Assembly (NCBI GenBank): GCA_902826145.1
Contig: CADEDT010000014.1
Span: forward strand, 1-36,201
DNA: 36,201 nt
Direction of reading: 5' to 3'
From: an uncultured Caulobacteraceae bacterium
GTDB taxonomy: Bacteria > Pseudomonadota > Alphaproteobacteria > Caulobacterales > Aquidulcibacteraceae
Below, piece after piece: positions 16,090 through 23,830 of this stretch (position 1 is the stretch's first letter; every line of letters starts with the position of its first letter). Position numbers and translations under genes: made by a program. Under the pieces are notes generated by a model. It searched no databases and was not told the DNA's origin. It worked only from the letters and a program-made list of their open reading frames with translations.

Positions 16090-16854
16090 TTACAAGACAC
16101 CCAGCATCGAAGCGACTAGCGGGTGACGGACAATGTCGGAGTCGGTGAGGCGGCAGACGGCGATGTTATTCACGCCTTCGAGCTTGTCGGCGACCGTGTG
16201 GAGGCCGGAGAGATCCGGCAACAAATCGGTCTGCGCCGGGTCACCGGTGACGACCATGGTCGAATTCCAACCCAAGCGCGTCAGCAGCATCTTAATCTGG
16301 CCGTAAGTGCAGTTCTGCGCTTCATCGATCACGACGAAGGCGTTGTTCAGCGTGCGGCCGCGCATGAAGCCTACGGGCGCGATCTCGATCAAACCTTCCG
16401 CCATCAGCGCCTTGAGGCGCTTCGGCGAGAGGCGATCTTGGAGCGCGTCGTAAAGCGGGCGCAGATAGGGAGCGAGTTTGTCTTCCATCGCGCCGGGCAG
16501 GAAACCCAGCGATTCACCGGCTTCCACGGCGGGCCGCGAGAGCACGATGCGGCCAACTTTGCCGCTTTCGAGCGCTTCGACAGCCTTGGTGATGGCGAGA
16601 TAGGTTTTGCCGGTGCCGGCGGGCCCCAGCGCAAGCACGAGGGCGTGCGTATCGATCGCCTCCATCAGCTGCGTTTGGCCTTTGGATTTAGGGCGGACGT
16701 TTTTGACGAAGCTGTGATCCCTGTTGCTGTCGTTGGCGGGATGGTAGCCGCCTTCGAGCACTTGCAGATTCCGCTGACGACGGTCATCGCGCTGGAATTC
16801 CTGAACGTTGATCGAGCCGTGCGCTTGTCTGCGCTTGGCAGTCCGCTTCGCCAT
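16090..16854 (-). CDS. PhoH-like ATPase
   Basis: A 254-residue P-loop NTPase of the PhoH family (RNA-linked stress ATPases). Walker A is LGPAGTGKTYLA (about 76-87), then SRPAVEAGESLGFLPG, a Walker B-like AFVVIDEAQNC (172-181), and TGDPAQTDLLPDLSGL with an RHPLVASM end, all typical. The start codon opens MAKRTAKRRQAH and has AAAGGAG eight bases upstream, which decides against the longer reading frame. The leader upstream is 298 bases long and unusual (see separate entries). A strong terminator lies after the gene. Role in the cell is not specific from sequence. Confidence 0.93.
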   Translation of the reverse strand: MAKRTAKRRQAHGSINVQEFQRDDRRQRNLQVLEGGYHPANDSNRDHSFVKNVRPKSKGQTQLMEAIDTHALVLALGPAGTGKTYLAITKAVEALESGKVGRIVLSRPAVEAGESLGFLPGAMEDKLAPYLRPLYDALQDRLSPKRLKALMAEGLIEIAPVGFMRGRTLNNAFVVIDEAQNCTYGQIKMLLTRLGWNSTMVVTGDPAQTDLLPDLSGLHTVADKLEGVNNIAVCRLTDSDIVRHPLVASMLGVL

Positions 16855-16912
16855 AGAGTGCTCCTTTCGGGAGTACAAAGAGCCCGCGCGGCTTCTGCCG
16901 GCAGGCGGTGGA

Positions 16913-16944
16913 GAGTCGAAGAAATCTGAGGAGTCGAAGGAGTC
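16913..16944. promoter_or_regulatory. cluster of three GANTC (CcrM) sites in the PhoH leader
   Basis: GAGTC occurs at 16913, 16931 and 16940, three sites in 32 bases. GANTC is the recognition sequence of the cell-cycle methyltransferase CcrM in alphaproteobacteria, so this could be a methylation-sensitive control element. The sites also result from a repeated TTCGACTC pattern on the other strand, so the cluster may be a by-product. Confidence 0.35.
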
Positions 16945-17020
16945 GTCGGCGGATGCGCCGTTGGGCGTTCTGGTCGGTGCGCTGTACCTGCGCTTTGAGC
17001 CCACGTACTCCCCCACAAAC

Positions 17021-17066
17021 GGACTTTCGTCCTGGAGACGGGTGAACCGAAAAACTCCGGTTCGGT
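17021..17066 (-). other. tandem hairpins in the PhoH leader
   Basis: Two perfect small stems lie close together: GGAC/GTCC at 17021-17032, whose loop on the minus strand is GAAA (a GNRA tetraloop), and ACCGAA/TTCGGT at 17046-17066 with a nine-base loop. On the minus strand they would be in the first part of the leader of the PhoH-type gene. I do not recognise a known riboswitch or structured RNA family. Confidence 0.4.
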
Positions 17067-17089
17067 GGTTACAGGAAGCGCTGAACCGG

Positions 17090-17104
17090 TTAACGACGCG
17101 TTGA
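17090..17104. promoter_or_regulatory. near-consensus CtrA box (TTAA-N7-TTGA)
   Basis: TTAA, seven bases, TTGA: one mismatch from the CtrA half-site pair TTAA-N7-TTAA of alphaproteobacteria. It lies in the divergent region between the PhoH-type gene and the gamma-carbonic anhydrase gene. One mismatch in a GC-rich genome is suggestive but not strong. Confidence 0.35.
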
Positions 17105-17152
17105 AGACCCGGAACGTCTCAAAAAATTCGCACAACTGCCGGAGCCGCAACG

Positions 17153-17686
17153 ATGCCGATCTATTCGCTCGCTGACGCCGATCTAGAGGTCGAAGACCCG
17201 GACGCGTTTTGGGTGGCGCCGACGGCGGTGTTAATTGGCCGTGTTGTGCTCAAGAAGAACGCCTCGGTGTGGTTTGGCGCCGTGCTTCGCGGCGACAACG
17301 AGCCAATCGTCGTCGGCGAAAATTCGAATATTCAGGATGGCAGCGTGCTGCACACCGACATGGGCGCGCCGCTTACCATCGGCAAAGACGTGACGATCGG
17401 ACACCAAGTAATGCTGCACGGGTGTGCAATCGCAGATACGTCGCTCATCGGCATCAAGGCGACGGTGCTCAATTACGCTTCCATCCCAAGTTTTTGCCTC
17501 GTAGGCGCACATTCATTGGTGACCGAGCGCAAGTCATTTGAGGAAGGTTCGCTCATCACGGGAGTTCCGGCGCGCGCGGCGCGGAAGCTGGAGGAGCAGC
17601 AGCGGCAGGTGATCCAGTTTTCTGCAGCGCACTACGTGGAGAATTGGAAGCGCTACAGGCGCGACCTGCGCGAAAAAACTGCATAA
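17153..17686 (+). CDS. gamma-carbonic anhydrase family protein
   Basis: A 177-residue left-handed beta-helix protein, in the family of gamma-carbonic anhydrases and YrdA-like proteins. Hexapeptide repeats run from WVAPTAVLIGRVVL to about residue 130. The three metal-binding histidines appear as H67 (SVLHTDMG), H84 (TIGHQV) and H89 (MLHGC). GGAG sits eight bases before the ATG. Two positions usually glycine/asparagine-rich read IKATVLNYASI, a small deviation. A C-terminal helix (QVIQFSAAHYVENWKRYRRD) follows. Carbonic anhydrase activity is not certain for this subfamily. The PhoH-type gene diverges from it. Confidence 0.88.
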   Translation: MPIYSLADADLEVEDPDAFWVAPTAVLIGRVVLKKNASVWFGAVLRGDNEPIVVGENSNIQDGSVLHTDMGAPLTIGKDVTIGHQVMLHGCAIADTSLIGIKATVLNYASIPSFCLVGAHSLVTERKSFEEGSLITGVPARAARKLEEQQRQVIQFSAAHYVENWKRYRRDLREKTA

Positions 17687-17775
17687 GGGCTGCGTTACGT
17701 CACGTAACCGACAACGATTTTGGTTGCCGTAACGCCAGCACGCGAGGAATAAGGGGACGAAGTAAGGGCGACGAC

Positions 17776-18177
17776 GTGGGGCAAAACGAAGAAACTTCTG
17801 GGCCGCGCACTGCAACCGCGGTCGATAGAGAGATTGGCAGCCGCGTCCGCGCGCGCCGTCTCGAACTGGGTATGAGTCAGGAAGGTCTCGCGGACTCGCT
17901 GGGCGTTACATTTCAGCAGGTCCAAAAATACGAGAAGGGCATCAACCGCGTAGCGGCGAGTACGCTTATAGCGATTGCACGCGTTCTTGACGTCCAACTG
18001 ACGGCGCTAATTCCGCGTGGCGGCAAGGCCTCCGCAAGCCAGATAGGCGTCGATGACGAGACCTATCAGTCGCTGATTGCCTATTATTCGAAGCTCAATC
18101 AGGCAGGCAGGCGGTTACTTGTCGCCAATGCGAAGTCGCTTTTGGCCGAAGCGCATCTCCGCAACAAGAAGAGCTAG
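17776..18177 (+). CDS. XRE-family helix-turn-helix regulator
   Basis: A 133-residue protein with one N-terminal HTH of the XRE type, about residues 19-75: IGSRVRARRLELGMSQEGLADSLGVTFQQVQKYEKGINR. This closely resembles alphaproteobacterial XRE regulators. The remainder is a helical part (ETYQSLIAYYSKLNQAGRRLLVANA) of unknown role. The GTG at 17776 is preferred because AAGGG lies seven bases before it; the open frame begins much earlier and overlaps the carbonic anhydrase gene. It converges with the small gene at 18174, with a four-base overlap. Confidence 0.82.
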   Translation: MGQNEETSGPRTATAVDREIGSRVRARRLELGMSQEGLADSLGVTFQQVQKYEKGINRVAASTLIAIARVLDVQLTALIPRGGKASASQIGVDDETYQSLIAYYSKLNQAGRRLLVANAKSLLAEAHLRNKKS

Positions 18178-18362
18178 TTCACCAGCGCTTCTTCTACGGG
18201 GACTTCATCGACGAGTTCGCGCAGAGCGTCCAACAGCAGGTTGAGTACTTCCGCCGAGGATCCCGCGTCGTATGCGGCCATAAGCGCTGCGCGCGTCAGT
18301 TCTTGCGCAAGCAACAGTTTGGCCTCCGGATCGGCCTCGCTGACGCGTTGAAGTTTGCTCAT
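18174..18362 (-). CDS. 62-aa helical protein at the end of the GNAT-like operon
   Basis: A 62-residue acidic helical protein: MSKLQRVSEADPEAKLLLAQ followed by ELTRAALMAAYDAGSSAEVL and an ALRELVDEVPVEEALVN end. A G-run (GGGGGGACAG) lies just before the ATG and overlaps the end of the preceding gene. It has no signal or membrane segment. It is the last gene in a leftward four-gene unit. No family is recognised. Confidence 0.65.
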   Translation of the reverse strand: MSKLQRVSEADPEAKLLLAQELTRAALMAAYDAGSSAEVLNLLLDALRELVDEVPVEEALVN

Positions 18363-18940
18363 CTGTCCCCCCCATCCATCACAGGCGAAGGGCGCCAAGC
18401 GGCAAGTTCAATGACGTTGCCTCTGTCCCCCAGGAAAACCCGTTCGCTTGTTTCTAGGTCTGTTGAAAATTCCGAAGCGTATTGGTGCAGCCAAAGGCCC
18501 CTTGCCCCGTCGTCGGGGTCTGGCCCGAGACACGCGTCTTCAATGAGCGTGACACTGAGCCGTCTCTCGTGAGCGGAAGCGATCGCGGCCAACCCCGCGC
18601 GCGAATGCACCACGCCAATTAGATAAAGGCGCGAAATGTGCTCTTCGTTGATGGCGTCCCAAAGCGCAGAGCAATCAAACGGAGATTGGTTTAGGAATAG
18701 GTGCACTGGCTCGTCGCGGAGCGGCTGCAGGCCTTCGATGACCCCGCTGCGGCGGTTGCGCATTCTGGGCGCGTGGTTGTGGGCGTGCACAACGCGCCAT
18801 CCGTTCTCTCGGGCATGGCGCAAGGACCAAGCTGCGGCCGATAGGCGAGCCGTATTTGCCGTGTGCTCATCTAACCGTTCAAGGCGGAGATTGAGACACA
18901 GCAGCGTCGGACGCTGAAGCTTTCGACGGAGATCAAGCAA
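18359..18940 (-). CDS. isochorismatase-fold (cysteine hydrolase-like) protein, catalytic residues missing
   Basis: A 193-residue protein whose pattern fits the isochorismatase/cysteine hydrolase fold: a first strand TLLCLNLRLERL, an inner VVHAHNHAP strand, then PVHLFLNQSPFDCSALWDAI, and the final RLYLIGVVHSRAGLAAIASA with LSVTLIEDAC. In active members the first strand carries Asp, the middle Lys and the last Cys. Here these positions are Asn, Leu or Asn, and Gly, so it is probably a non-catalytic member. The TTG start lies three bases after the previous stop and is likely coupled to it; no ATG near the N-terminus is available. The assignment is by pattern only. Confidence 0.55.
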   Translation of the reverse strand: MLDLRRKLQRPTLLCLNLRLERLDEHTANTARLSAAAWSLRHARENGWRVVHAHNHAPRMRNRRSGVIEGLQPLRDEPVHLFLNQSPFDCSALWDAINEEHISRLYLIGVVHSRAGLAAIASAHERRLSVTLIEDACLGPDPDDGARGLWLHQYASEFSTDLETSERVFLGDRGNVIELAAWRPSPVMDGGDR

Positions 18941-18943
18941 CTT

Positions 18944-19540
18944 TCATCGCCCCGCAGCACGGCGCTGCGAGGAGACATCTAGAACGCCAGGGTTGTCCCA
19001 ACGCCCCTCCGGCCGCAGCAGCACAAGCGGTTCGGAATCGAGATCAAGCGCATCGTTGCGCAGCGGTAGCTCCGCGAGCGTTTCGACGTATTCGCGATCG
19101 GAGAAGTAAAAGCTCGGCCGGCCGACGCGCCGTTTTAGGCCCGCGCAACGCTCCCAGAACGCCAACAACGCCGGCTCAACGTGGCCAAGCAGGTAGCGGA
19201 AACCCTTGCGCGCGGCCAAGTCTTCGGTGGCCTTCCAAAGCGCTCGAACGACGCGGCCATTGCGCCTGCCGCGCACGACAGCGACGCGTTCGAGTTTTGC
19301 AAAACCGTTGAACCAACGAATGCGGCAAACGCCAACGGGCTGCCGGCCTTCGCGCGCGATCAGATGGGTTGCGCCGGCCAAATCGTTGCCATCGAACTCT
19401 TCGTCGTAAGGACAGTTTTGTTCGCCCATGTACACGACGGCGCGTAGCGCAAACACCGCTTGGAGTTGGTCCATCGTATTGGCGATCGAGACAGAGATGT
19501 TGTCTGCGTCGTCAGCGGCGAAGGCGATGGCAGCGCTCAT
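18944..19540 (-). CDS. GNAT-like acyltransferase (198 aa)
   Basis: A 198-residue protein with GNAT features: the hydrophobic start of the fold (QLQAVFALRAVVYMGEQNCPYDEEFDGND), ATHLIAREGRQPVGVCRIRW, FAKLERVAVVRGRRNGRVVR (acetyl-CoA loop region, without the usual second glycine) and a final YLLGHVEPALLAFWERCAGL segment. The C-terminal 55 residues (YVETLAELPLRNDALDL...) are less typical. The ATG overlaps the previous gene's stop (ATGA), so the two are co-translated. The substrate is unknown. It resembles acyltransferases that act on amino acids or acyl-CoA, but that is only a guess. Confidence 0.75.
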   Translation of the reverse strand: MSAAIAFAADDADNISVSIANTMDQLQAVFALRAVVYMGEQNCPYDEEFDGNDLAGATHLIAREGRQPVGVCRIRWFNGFAKLERVAVVRGRRNGRVVRALWKATEDLAARKGFRYLLGHVEPALLAFWERCAGLKRRVGRPSFYFSDREYVETLAELPLRNDALDLDSEPLVLLRPEGRWDNPGVLDVSSQRRAAGR

Positions 19541-20154
19541 GCGGCCTGCTGCTGTTGAGGAACAATGAAGCCCTCGAACGGGCGGCTGCGCGCCTCGTAT
19601 CGTGCAAGCGTTGCGTCGCCGGGCACCGGTGTGAAGCCGAGCATACCGAAGACCAGGCGCGCGCCATCGTCGGTGGCCGCGCGGGTATAGCCCGCGAGAT
19701 TCCATAGAAGTGCTTCGCGCACGGCCAGGGAGGCCTTTACGACGCGCCCGGCGGCCTTGTCCGTGGTGCTGGCGAAACCCCACGCATACCCGCCAGCGGG
19801 CTCTTCGCGCGGGCGGCAGATGTAGTCCAGGTTCACGTCTATCGTATCGAAACGGCCCTCTTCGAACGCCCGCATTCCGGCGGGCCGCAGGAGAAAGAAC
19901 GCGGTCATCCCTGTGACCTTGCGGTTCTCTCGCGCCACGAAGATGCTGCTGCCGGTAATGTCTTGCACCGCGCGAAACATCTCTGTGCTCACGACCCCGT
20001 CTGATATGCGTTCAGCGGCGAGGGCGCGTGCATCTGCGATCTCGTCGTTGCTTGCCAGCGTGGCGCCACAGAAGGCTGCGACCGCGTTGATCATGCGCGG
20101 GTCGGACGAGCGTCCAGTTGGATCAATGAAGCGGGAAAGTGCAGACAGATCCAT
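19537..20154 (-). CDS. GNAT-like protein, first gene of the operon (205 aa)
   Basis: A 205-residue protein with a helical N-terminal region (DLSALSRFIDPTGRSSDPRM, AAFCGATLASNDEIADARAL), then a GNAT-like core (SSIFVARENRKVTGMTAFFLL and DGARLVFGMLGFTPVPGDATL) and a Gln-rich end (PQQQQAA). No acetyl-CoA loop of the classical RxxGxG form is visible. A G-rich AAGGGCCGAGAG lies before the ATG. It faces the LysR-type gene across an 82-base region with an inverted repeat. Function unknown; possibly a divergent GNAT or a binding partner of the following acyltransferase. Confidence 0.6.
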   Translation of the reverse strand: MDLSALSRFIDPTGRSSDPRMINAVAAFCGATLASNDEIADARALAAERISDGVVSTEMFRAVQDITGSSIFVARENRKVTGMTAFFLLRPAGMRAFEEGRFDTIDVNLDYICRPREEPAGGYAWGFASTTDKAAGRVVKASLAVREALLWNLAGYTRAATDDGARLVFGMLGFTPVPGDATLARYEARSRPFEGFIVPQQQQAA

Positions 20155-20176
20155 CTCTCGGCCCTTGTAAGGTAGC

Positions 20177-20192
20177 GGTAGGTTCCACTACC
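20177..20192. promoter_or_regulatory. inverted repeat between the LysR gene and the GNAT-like operon
   Basis: GGTAG, six bases, CTACC: a perfect 5-bp palindrome in the 82-base region between two divergent genes. The spacing is close to LysR-type operators (T-N11-A; here N10). It is a good candidate for autoregulated divergent control by the LysR-type protein. Confidence 0.45.
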
Positions 20193-20236
20193 CTTCCGCA
20201 GGGCGTCTCCGCTGCCGCGAAGATGGAAACAGGGCA

Positions 20237-21271
20237 TTGACCAAATCGACCAAGGACGAGCGGCCAAGAGACCGCATGGACTGGGACGATGTGCGTGTTT
20301 TCGCCGTCGTTGCTGACGCTGGCGGCATCAACAAGGCGGCTCAGATCCTAAAAATCACCCCCGGCGCCGTTAGCCGCAGGATCGATGACCTGGAAGCCCG
20401 GCTCGACGTCAAACTGTTCAATCGCAGCGCCACGGGCATGACGCTGACGCCCGCCGGCGAAGACGTTCGTGACAAGGCGCTTTCGATGCAGCGCTTCGCC
20501 ACGGCGATCGAAGGCTCAGTGCGCGGCCGAGACCGCAAAGAAGAAGGGCCTGTATCCATCGCAGCGCCCGATGGTCTGACGAGTTACTGGATCGCGCCCG
20601 GCACCGCCGAATTCCTCAACCTGCATCCCAAGATTCAGCTTACTCTGGATTGCGGCTTCTGGTCCAAGGAGTCCGCGGACAGCATCGCTGACATCACCAT
20701 CTCGGCAGAAAAGACTGTCGCGCGTGTCGAAGATATAATCTCGCCGCTGGCGGTGTTGCACTATGTGTTCGTTGCTTCGCCGAAGTACCTCGATATTTAC
20801 GGCACGCCAAAATCCGCCGCGAGCGCCGCAGGCGATCACCGCACATTGAAACACGTCGCGCAGACCTTTCAACGCGAGAACTGGAGCAAGCGCGCGAGCG
20901 CCGTGGAGGCGCTTTCGTCGTTCAGCTTGGAAACGAACTCCAGTGGCACGCTCGTAACTGCCGTCGTCAGCGGGTCGGGCATCGCGACTCTGCCGAGCTA
21001 TTTTTGCCGCCTCTATCCGGAGTTGGTGCTTATCGAAGATATCAGCACGCCGATACAATTGTGGCTGACCGTGCGCCATGAAGTGCGCAACTCGCTGCGC
21101 GTGAAGCGGGTCGTGAAGTGGTTGGAGCGCACATTCGATACCAAGACTAATCCTTGGTTCCGTGACGAATTCGTTCATCCCAACGCGTTCGCGGCGGAGG
21201 TTGCTGCCGCGCCATCGCGTGCGGCGCGCAGCGCCGAAACAGACGACGACGACGATCGGCGCCAAGGCTGA
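20237..21271 (+). CDS. LysR-family transcriptional regulator
   Basis: A LysR-type regulator: the N-terminal winged HTH (WDDVRVFAVVADAGGINKAAQILKITPGAVSRRIDDLEARLDVKLFNRS) lies within residues 14-70 and is followed by a ligand-binding domain with SPLAVLHYVFVASPKYL and TLVTAVVSGSGIATLPSYF. The C-terminal tail is Ala/Asp-rich (ETDDDDDRR). A TTG at 20237 has ACAGGG just upstream and is used here; an ATG at 20276, opening MDWDDVRVF, is equally possible and typical for the family. It faces an operon of GNAT-like genes and probably regulates it. The effector is unknown. Confidence 0.9.
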   Translation: MTKSTKDERPRDRMDWDDVRVFAVVADAGGINKAAQILKITPGAVSRRIDDLEARLDVKLFNRSATGMTLTPAGEDVRDKALSMQRFATAIEGSVRGRDRKEEGPVSIAAPDGLTSYWIAPGTAEFLNLHPKIQLTLDCGFWSKESADSIADITISAEKTVARVEDIISPLAVLHYVFVASPKYLDIYGTPKSAASAAGDHRTLKHVAQTFQRENWSKRASAVEALSSFSLETNSSGTLVTAVVSGSGIATLPSYFCRLYPELVLIEDISTPIQLWLTVRHEVRNSLRVKRVVKWLERTFDTKTNPWFRDEFVHPNAFAAEVAAAPSRAARSAETDDDDDRRQG

Positions 21272-21348
21272 GCCGCCGCCTACCGTCGGCGGAACGAAGC
21301 GCGTCTTGATCGATTGAGCACCCGAGGGATCACCCAGGGTTTGCTTCC

Positions 21349-22542
21349 ATGAAATTGATTGTATTAGCCGCCGCGTCGGTTCTTGCGCTTGCAGCATGCT
21401 CGCCAGCCGCTGAAGCGCCGAGTTCCGCTCCAACGGTCGAGATGAGCGCCGACGCGCGTGCGCAGATGGCGGAGATCAATTCGGCGCGCTTCACCATGCA
21501 GATGCCCGACAGCTTGGCCGATGTTCCTGCGGTGCCGCAATCTGCCGTGCCGGCGGGTTCAGGCGCTGCGCCAACGGCGGCAAATCTTGATCCAGGGATC
21601 AATCCCGAGCCGCCACCGGCTGGCGAGACGCCGACCGAGGCGACCGCGCCAGCCAACGCGCGCTTCGATGCGGGCATGGTACGCATACAAGTGTTGCTCG
21701 ATCGCGCGCATTTTTCGCCCGGCGTGATTGACGGCTATGACGGCGAGAACGTCCGCAAGGCGGTATCAGCGTATCAGGAGGCCAACAATCTCACCGTGAA
21801 CGGCGTGGCCGACGATGCGCTGCTGACGCGCCTCGAACAGACGGATTCGTCGCCCGCGCTCGTTGCATACACAATCAGCGCAGAGGACGTGGCCGGCCCA
21901 TTTGTGGACGTGCCAAGCGATCTCGAAGCGATGTCGCGTCTTGATCGCGTTGGCTACGAAAGCGCCGAGGAAGCGATCGCCGAGAAATTCCACATGGATG
22001 ACGATCTGTTGCGCACGCTCAATCCTGGCGCGGACTTCGCGCAGGCTGGCACTGAGATCGTTGTGGCCAATGGCGGCGGCGAACTTAACGTTCAGGTCGC
22101 CTCAGTCGAGGTCGACGTGTCGGCGGGCGCGGTGCGCGCGTTCGACGCTTCAAACCAACTCGTCGCCTACTATCCTGCCACCATCGGAAGCGGTGATGCG
22201 CCTGCGCCGATTGGCGAGCACACGGTGCGCGGGGTCGCATTCGATCCGACCTATCGCTACGACCCGGCGCGGCTGCCGACGTTTGGCCGCCGCAATCACG
22301 GCGCTCTCGACATCGCAGCCGGGCCGAACAATCCGGTTGGTGCGGTCTGGATTGCGCTGAGCGCGGACACTTACGGCATACACGGTGCGCCGAATCCATC
22401 GCAGGTCAGCAAGACGCAGTCGCACGGCTGCATCCGGCTCACGAACTGGGATGCGGTCGAGCTTGGCCGCGCGGTGCGCCCGGGCGTGACCGTAGCGATC
22501 CGTGAAAGCAGCGTGGCGCAGCGGGCAACGACCCGCGGGTGA
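21349..22542 (+). CDS. L,D-transpeptidase (YkuD) lipoprotein
   Basis: A 397-residue lipoprotein: signal MKLIVLAAASVLALAAC with lipobox LAAC (Cys 17), a Pro/Ala/Glu-rich linker to about 105, then a peptidoglycan-binding-like repeat (about 107-165: VLLDRAHFSPGVIDGYDGEN ... YQEANNLTVNG), a LysM-like middle (about 205-240) and a C-terminal YkuD domain (about 247-385). The active-site Cys 361 is in the SHGCIRLTNWD motif, with His 345 in IHGAPNPS. It forms 3-3 cross-links in the cell wall. It lies head to head (convergent) with the DUF882 gene at the next base, and an M23 peptidase follows. Confidence 0.92.
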   Translation: MKLIVLAAASVLALAACSPAAEAPSSAPTVEMSADARAQMAEINSARFTMQMPDSLADVPAVPQSAVPAGSGAAPTAANLDPGINPEPPPAGETPTEATAPANARFDAGMVRIQVLLDRAHFSPGVIDGYDGENVRKAVSAYQEANNLTVNGVADDALLTRLEQTDSSPALVAYTISAEDVAGPFVDVPSDLEAMSRLDRVGYESAEEAIAEKFHMDDDLLRTLNPGADFAQAGTEIVVANGGGELNVQVASVEVDVSAGAVRAFDASNQLVAYYPATIGSGDAPAPIGEHTVRGVAFDPTYRYDPARLPTFGRRNHGALDIAAGPNNPVGAVWIALSADTYGIHGAPNPSQVSKTQSHGCIRLTNWDAVELGRAVRPGVTVAIRESSVAQRATTRG

Positions 22543-23118
22543 TTACCAGCGGCGCACGCGGCCGGTGTCGACGTGGATGAAGTCTGAGGCTTCGTAGTAG
22601 CCGACGCCGCCCGCCTGCATCCCAAGCGCCGCATCGCGGAGGCGAGTGAGTTCCACGCCTGCAACCCGGATGTCGATGGCGCGGCCGTCCATGTGCAGAC
22701 TGCGTGTCGCCACGCCGCTTGAGTTCTCATGCAGCGCGGCATTGGTCGCGGGCGAGCGATAGCCGGAGATGATCTGGAACGGCGCTGACGCGCTCACTAG
22801 GCCCTTCAGGCCGTGAAGCTGATCGAGCAGGCGCGGGTCGATCGCGTGGGTTTCGCCAGAGCGGTGATCGCGCATGACGTGATTGATCGCGGCCATGGCG
22901 TCCGGCACGTAGTTGCCGTTTTCCCAGTACGCGTCGCTGAACCTGTCGCCCGTGTGCGTGTTCAGGAATGCGAGTTGCCGCGCTTGTACAGCAGGGCGTG
23001 GCGCCGCTGCGGGCGTGGTTGCACTGGCGGGAACCAGCATGTTCGCGCCCACTCCACCGACTAGCGCGGCGTTGAACGCAGCGCCGGCCGCTGCTTGCAG
23101 AAACTTCCGACGATCCAT
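22543..23118 (-). CDS. MepK-like DUF882 protein with twin-arginine signal
   Basis: A 191-residue periplasmic protein of the DUF882/M15-like family (YcbK/MepK), whose characterised member cuts 3-3 cross-links made by L,D-transpeptidases. The N-terminus is a Tat-type signal (MDRRKFLQAAAGAAF). The zinc motif is SLHMDGRAID (H142, D149) with a final His in DFIHVD (H182), and the family's SGYRSPATNAAL segment is present. The start at 23118 has GGAG nine bases upstream; a start at 23163 would put an extra CVEC-containing stretch before the signal and lacks a ribosome site. It ends one base after the L,D-transpeptidase stop. Confidence 0.9.
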   Translation of the reverse strand: MDRRKFLQAAAGAAFNAALVGGVGANMLVPASATTPAAAPRPAVQARQLAFLNTHTGDRFSDAYWENGNYVPDAMAAINHVMRDHRSGETHAIDPRLLDQLHGLKGLVSASAPFQIISGYRSPATNAALHENSSGVATRSLHMDGRAIDIRVAGVELTRLRDAALGMQAGGVGYYEASDFIHVDTGRVRRW

Positions 23119-23227
23119 GCCCAGGCACTCCACGCAGCGTACGTAGTGTGGTCTTTCGGCCATTATGAGGCGGCGTGAAGACCGAGAAAGGGAGGAACTT
23201 CAGTGATCGCACGCGCATTTGCGGTAG

Positions 23228-23830
23228 ATGACGCTGCCACAGGTCACATCGTGGGTATTCTTGGTCGCCGCCGCATTTCTAGTGCACGCGGTCATTTCGC
23301 CTGCGCCTGTGGAGCAGGCGTTGGCGCCGTCGCCGGTGATTGAGCGGCAGCAAACGGAGCAGAAAATCCGGCGGCGCGCCGCTGTGGTAACAAGCGCCGA
23401 ACTCATCATTCCAGTTTCGAATGTTGCCACGGGCGCACTCACCGATACCTGGGGCGCGAGCCGCTCCGAAGGCCGCACGCACGAAGGCATCGACATCATG
23501 GCGCCGCTCGGCACGCCGGTGCGCGCGGCGGCGGACGGGCGCATCGTGAAATTCTTCGATAGCGTGCGCGGCGGCATCACGATCTACCAGTTCGATACGA
23601 GCGAACGCTTCGTCTATTACTACGCCCACCTCAGCAGCCGCGCGCCGGGCCTAGCGGAGGGTGACGTGGTGCAGCAGGGCGATGTGATCGCGTATGTCGG
23701 CATGAGCGGTAACGCACCCGTGCCGCACCTGCACTTCGAGATACAACGGCTCACACCGGAGCGTCATTGGTGGGAGGCGGATTCCATGAACCCGTATCCC
23801 TTCCTGCGAGACGGCCGCGCGCCGAGCTAG
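23228..23830 (+). CDS. M23-family peptidoglycan endopeptidase
   Basis: A 200-residue exported or membrane-anchored LytM-type peptidase: N-terminal hydrophobic segment ([14 protein letters not shown]), a charged linker and a C-terminal M23 domain. The zinc ligands H85 and D89 lie in RTHEGIDIM, with YYAHLSSR and the HLHFEI pair H167/H169. The protein cuts peptide cross-links in the cell wall and sits beside the L,D-transpeptidase and DUF882 genes. The ATG at 23228 follows a stop codon directly and has no Shine-Dalgarno site; a strong GGAGG lies about 30 bases upstream in front of another frame. It overlaps the convergent thiolase-like gene by four bases. Confidence 0.9.
   Translation: MTLPQVTSWVFLVAAAFLVHAVISPAPVEQALAPSPVIERQQTEQKIRRRAAVVTSAELIIPVSNVATGALTDTWGASRSEGRTHEGIDIMAPLGTPVRAAADGRIVKFFDSVRGGITIYQFDTSERFVYYYAHLSSRAPGLAEGDVVQQGDVIAYVGMSGNAPVPHLHFEIQRLTPERHWWEADSMNPYPFLRDGRAPS

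Noticed and set aside
16123-16929. Rightward open frame of 268 codons
   Set aside because: Antisense to the PhoH-type ATPase, whose Walker motifs are intact.
20516-21433. Leftward open frame of 305 codons
   Set aside because: Antisense to the LysR-type gene, which has a recognisable HTH and effector domain.
23203-23343. Short GTG-started frame behind a strong GGAGG, overlapping the M23 gene
   Set aside because: The product has no recognisable features and the M23 frame in this region is clear; the ribosome site could still matter for the M23 start.
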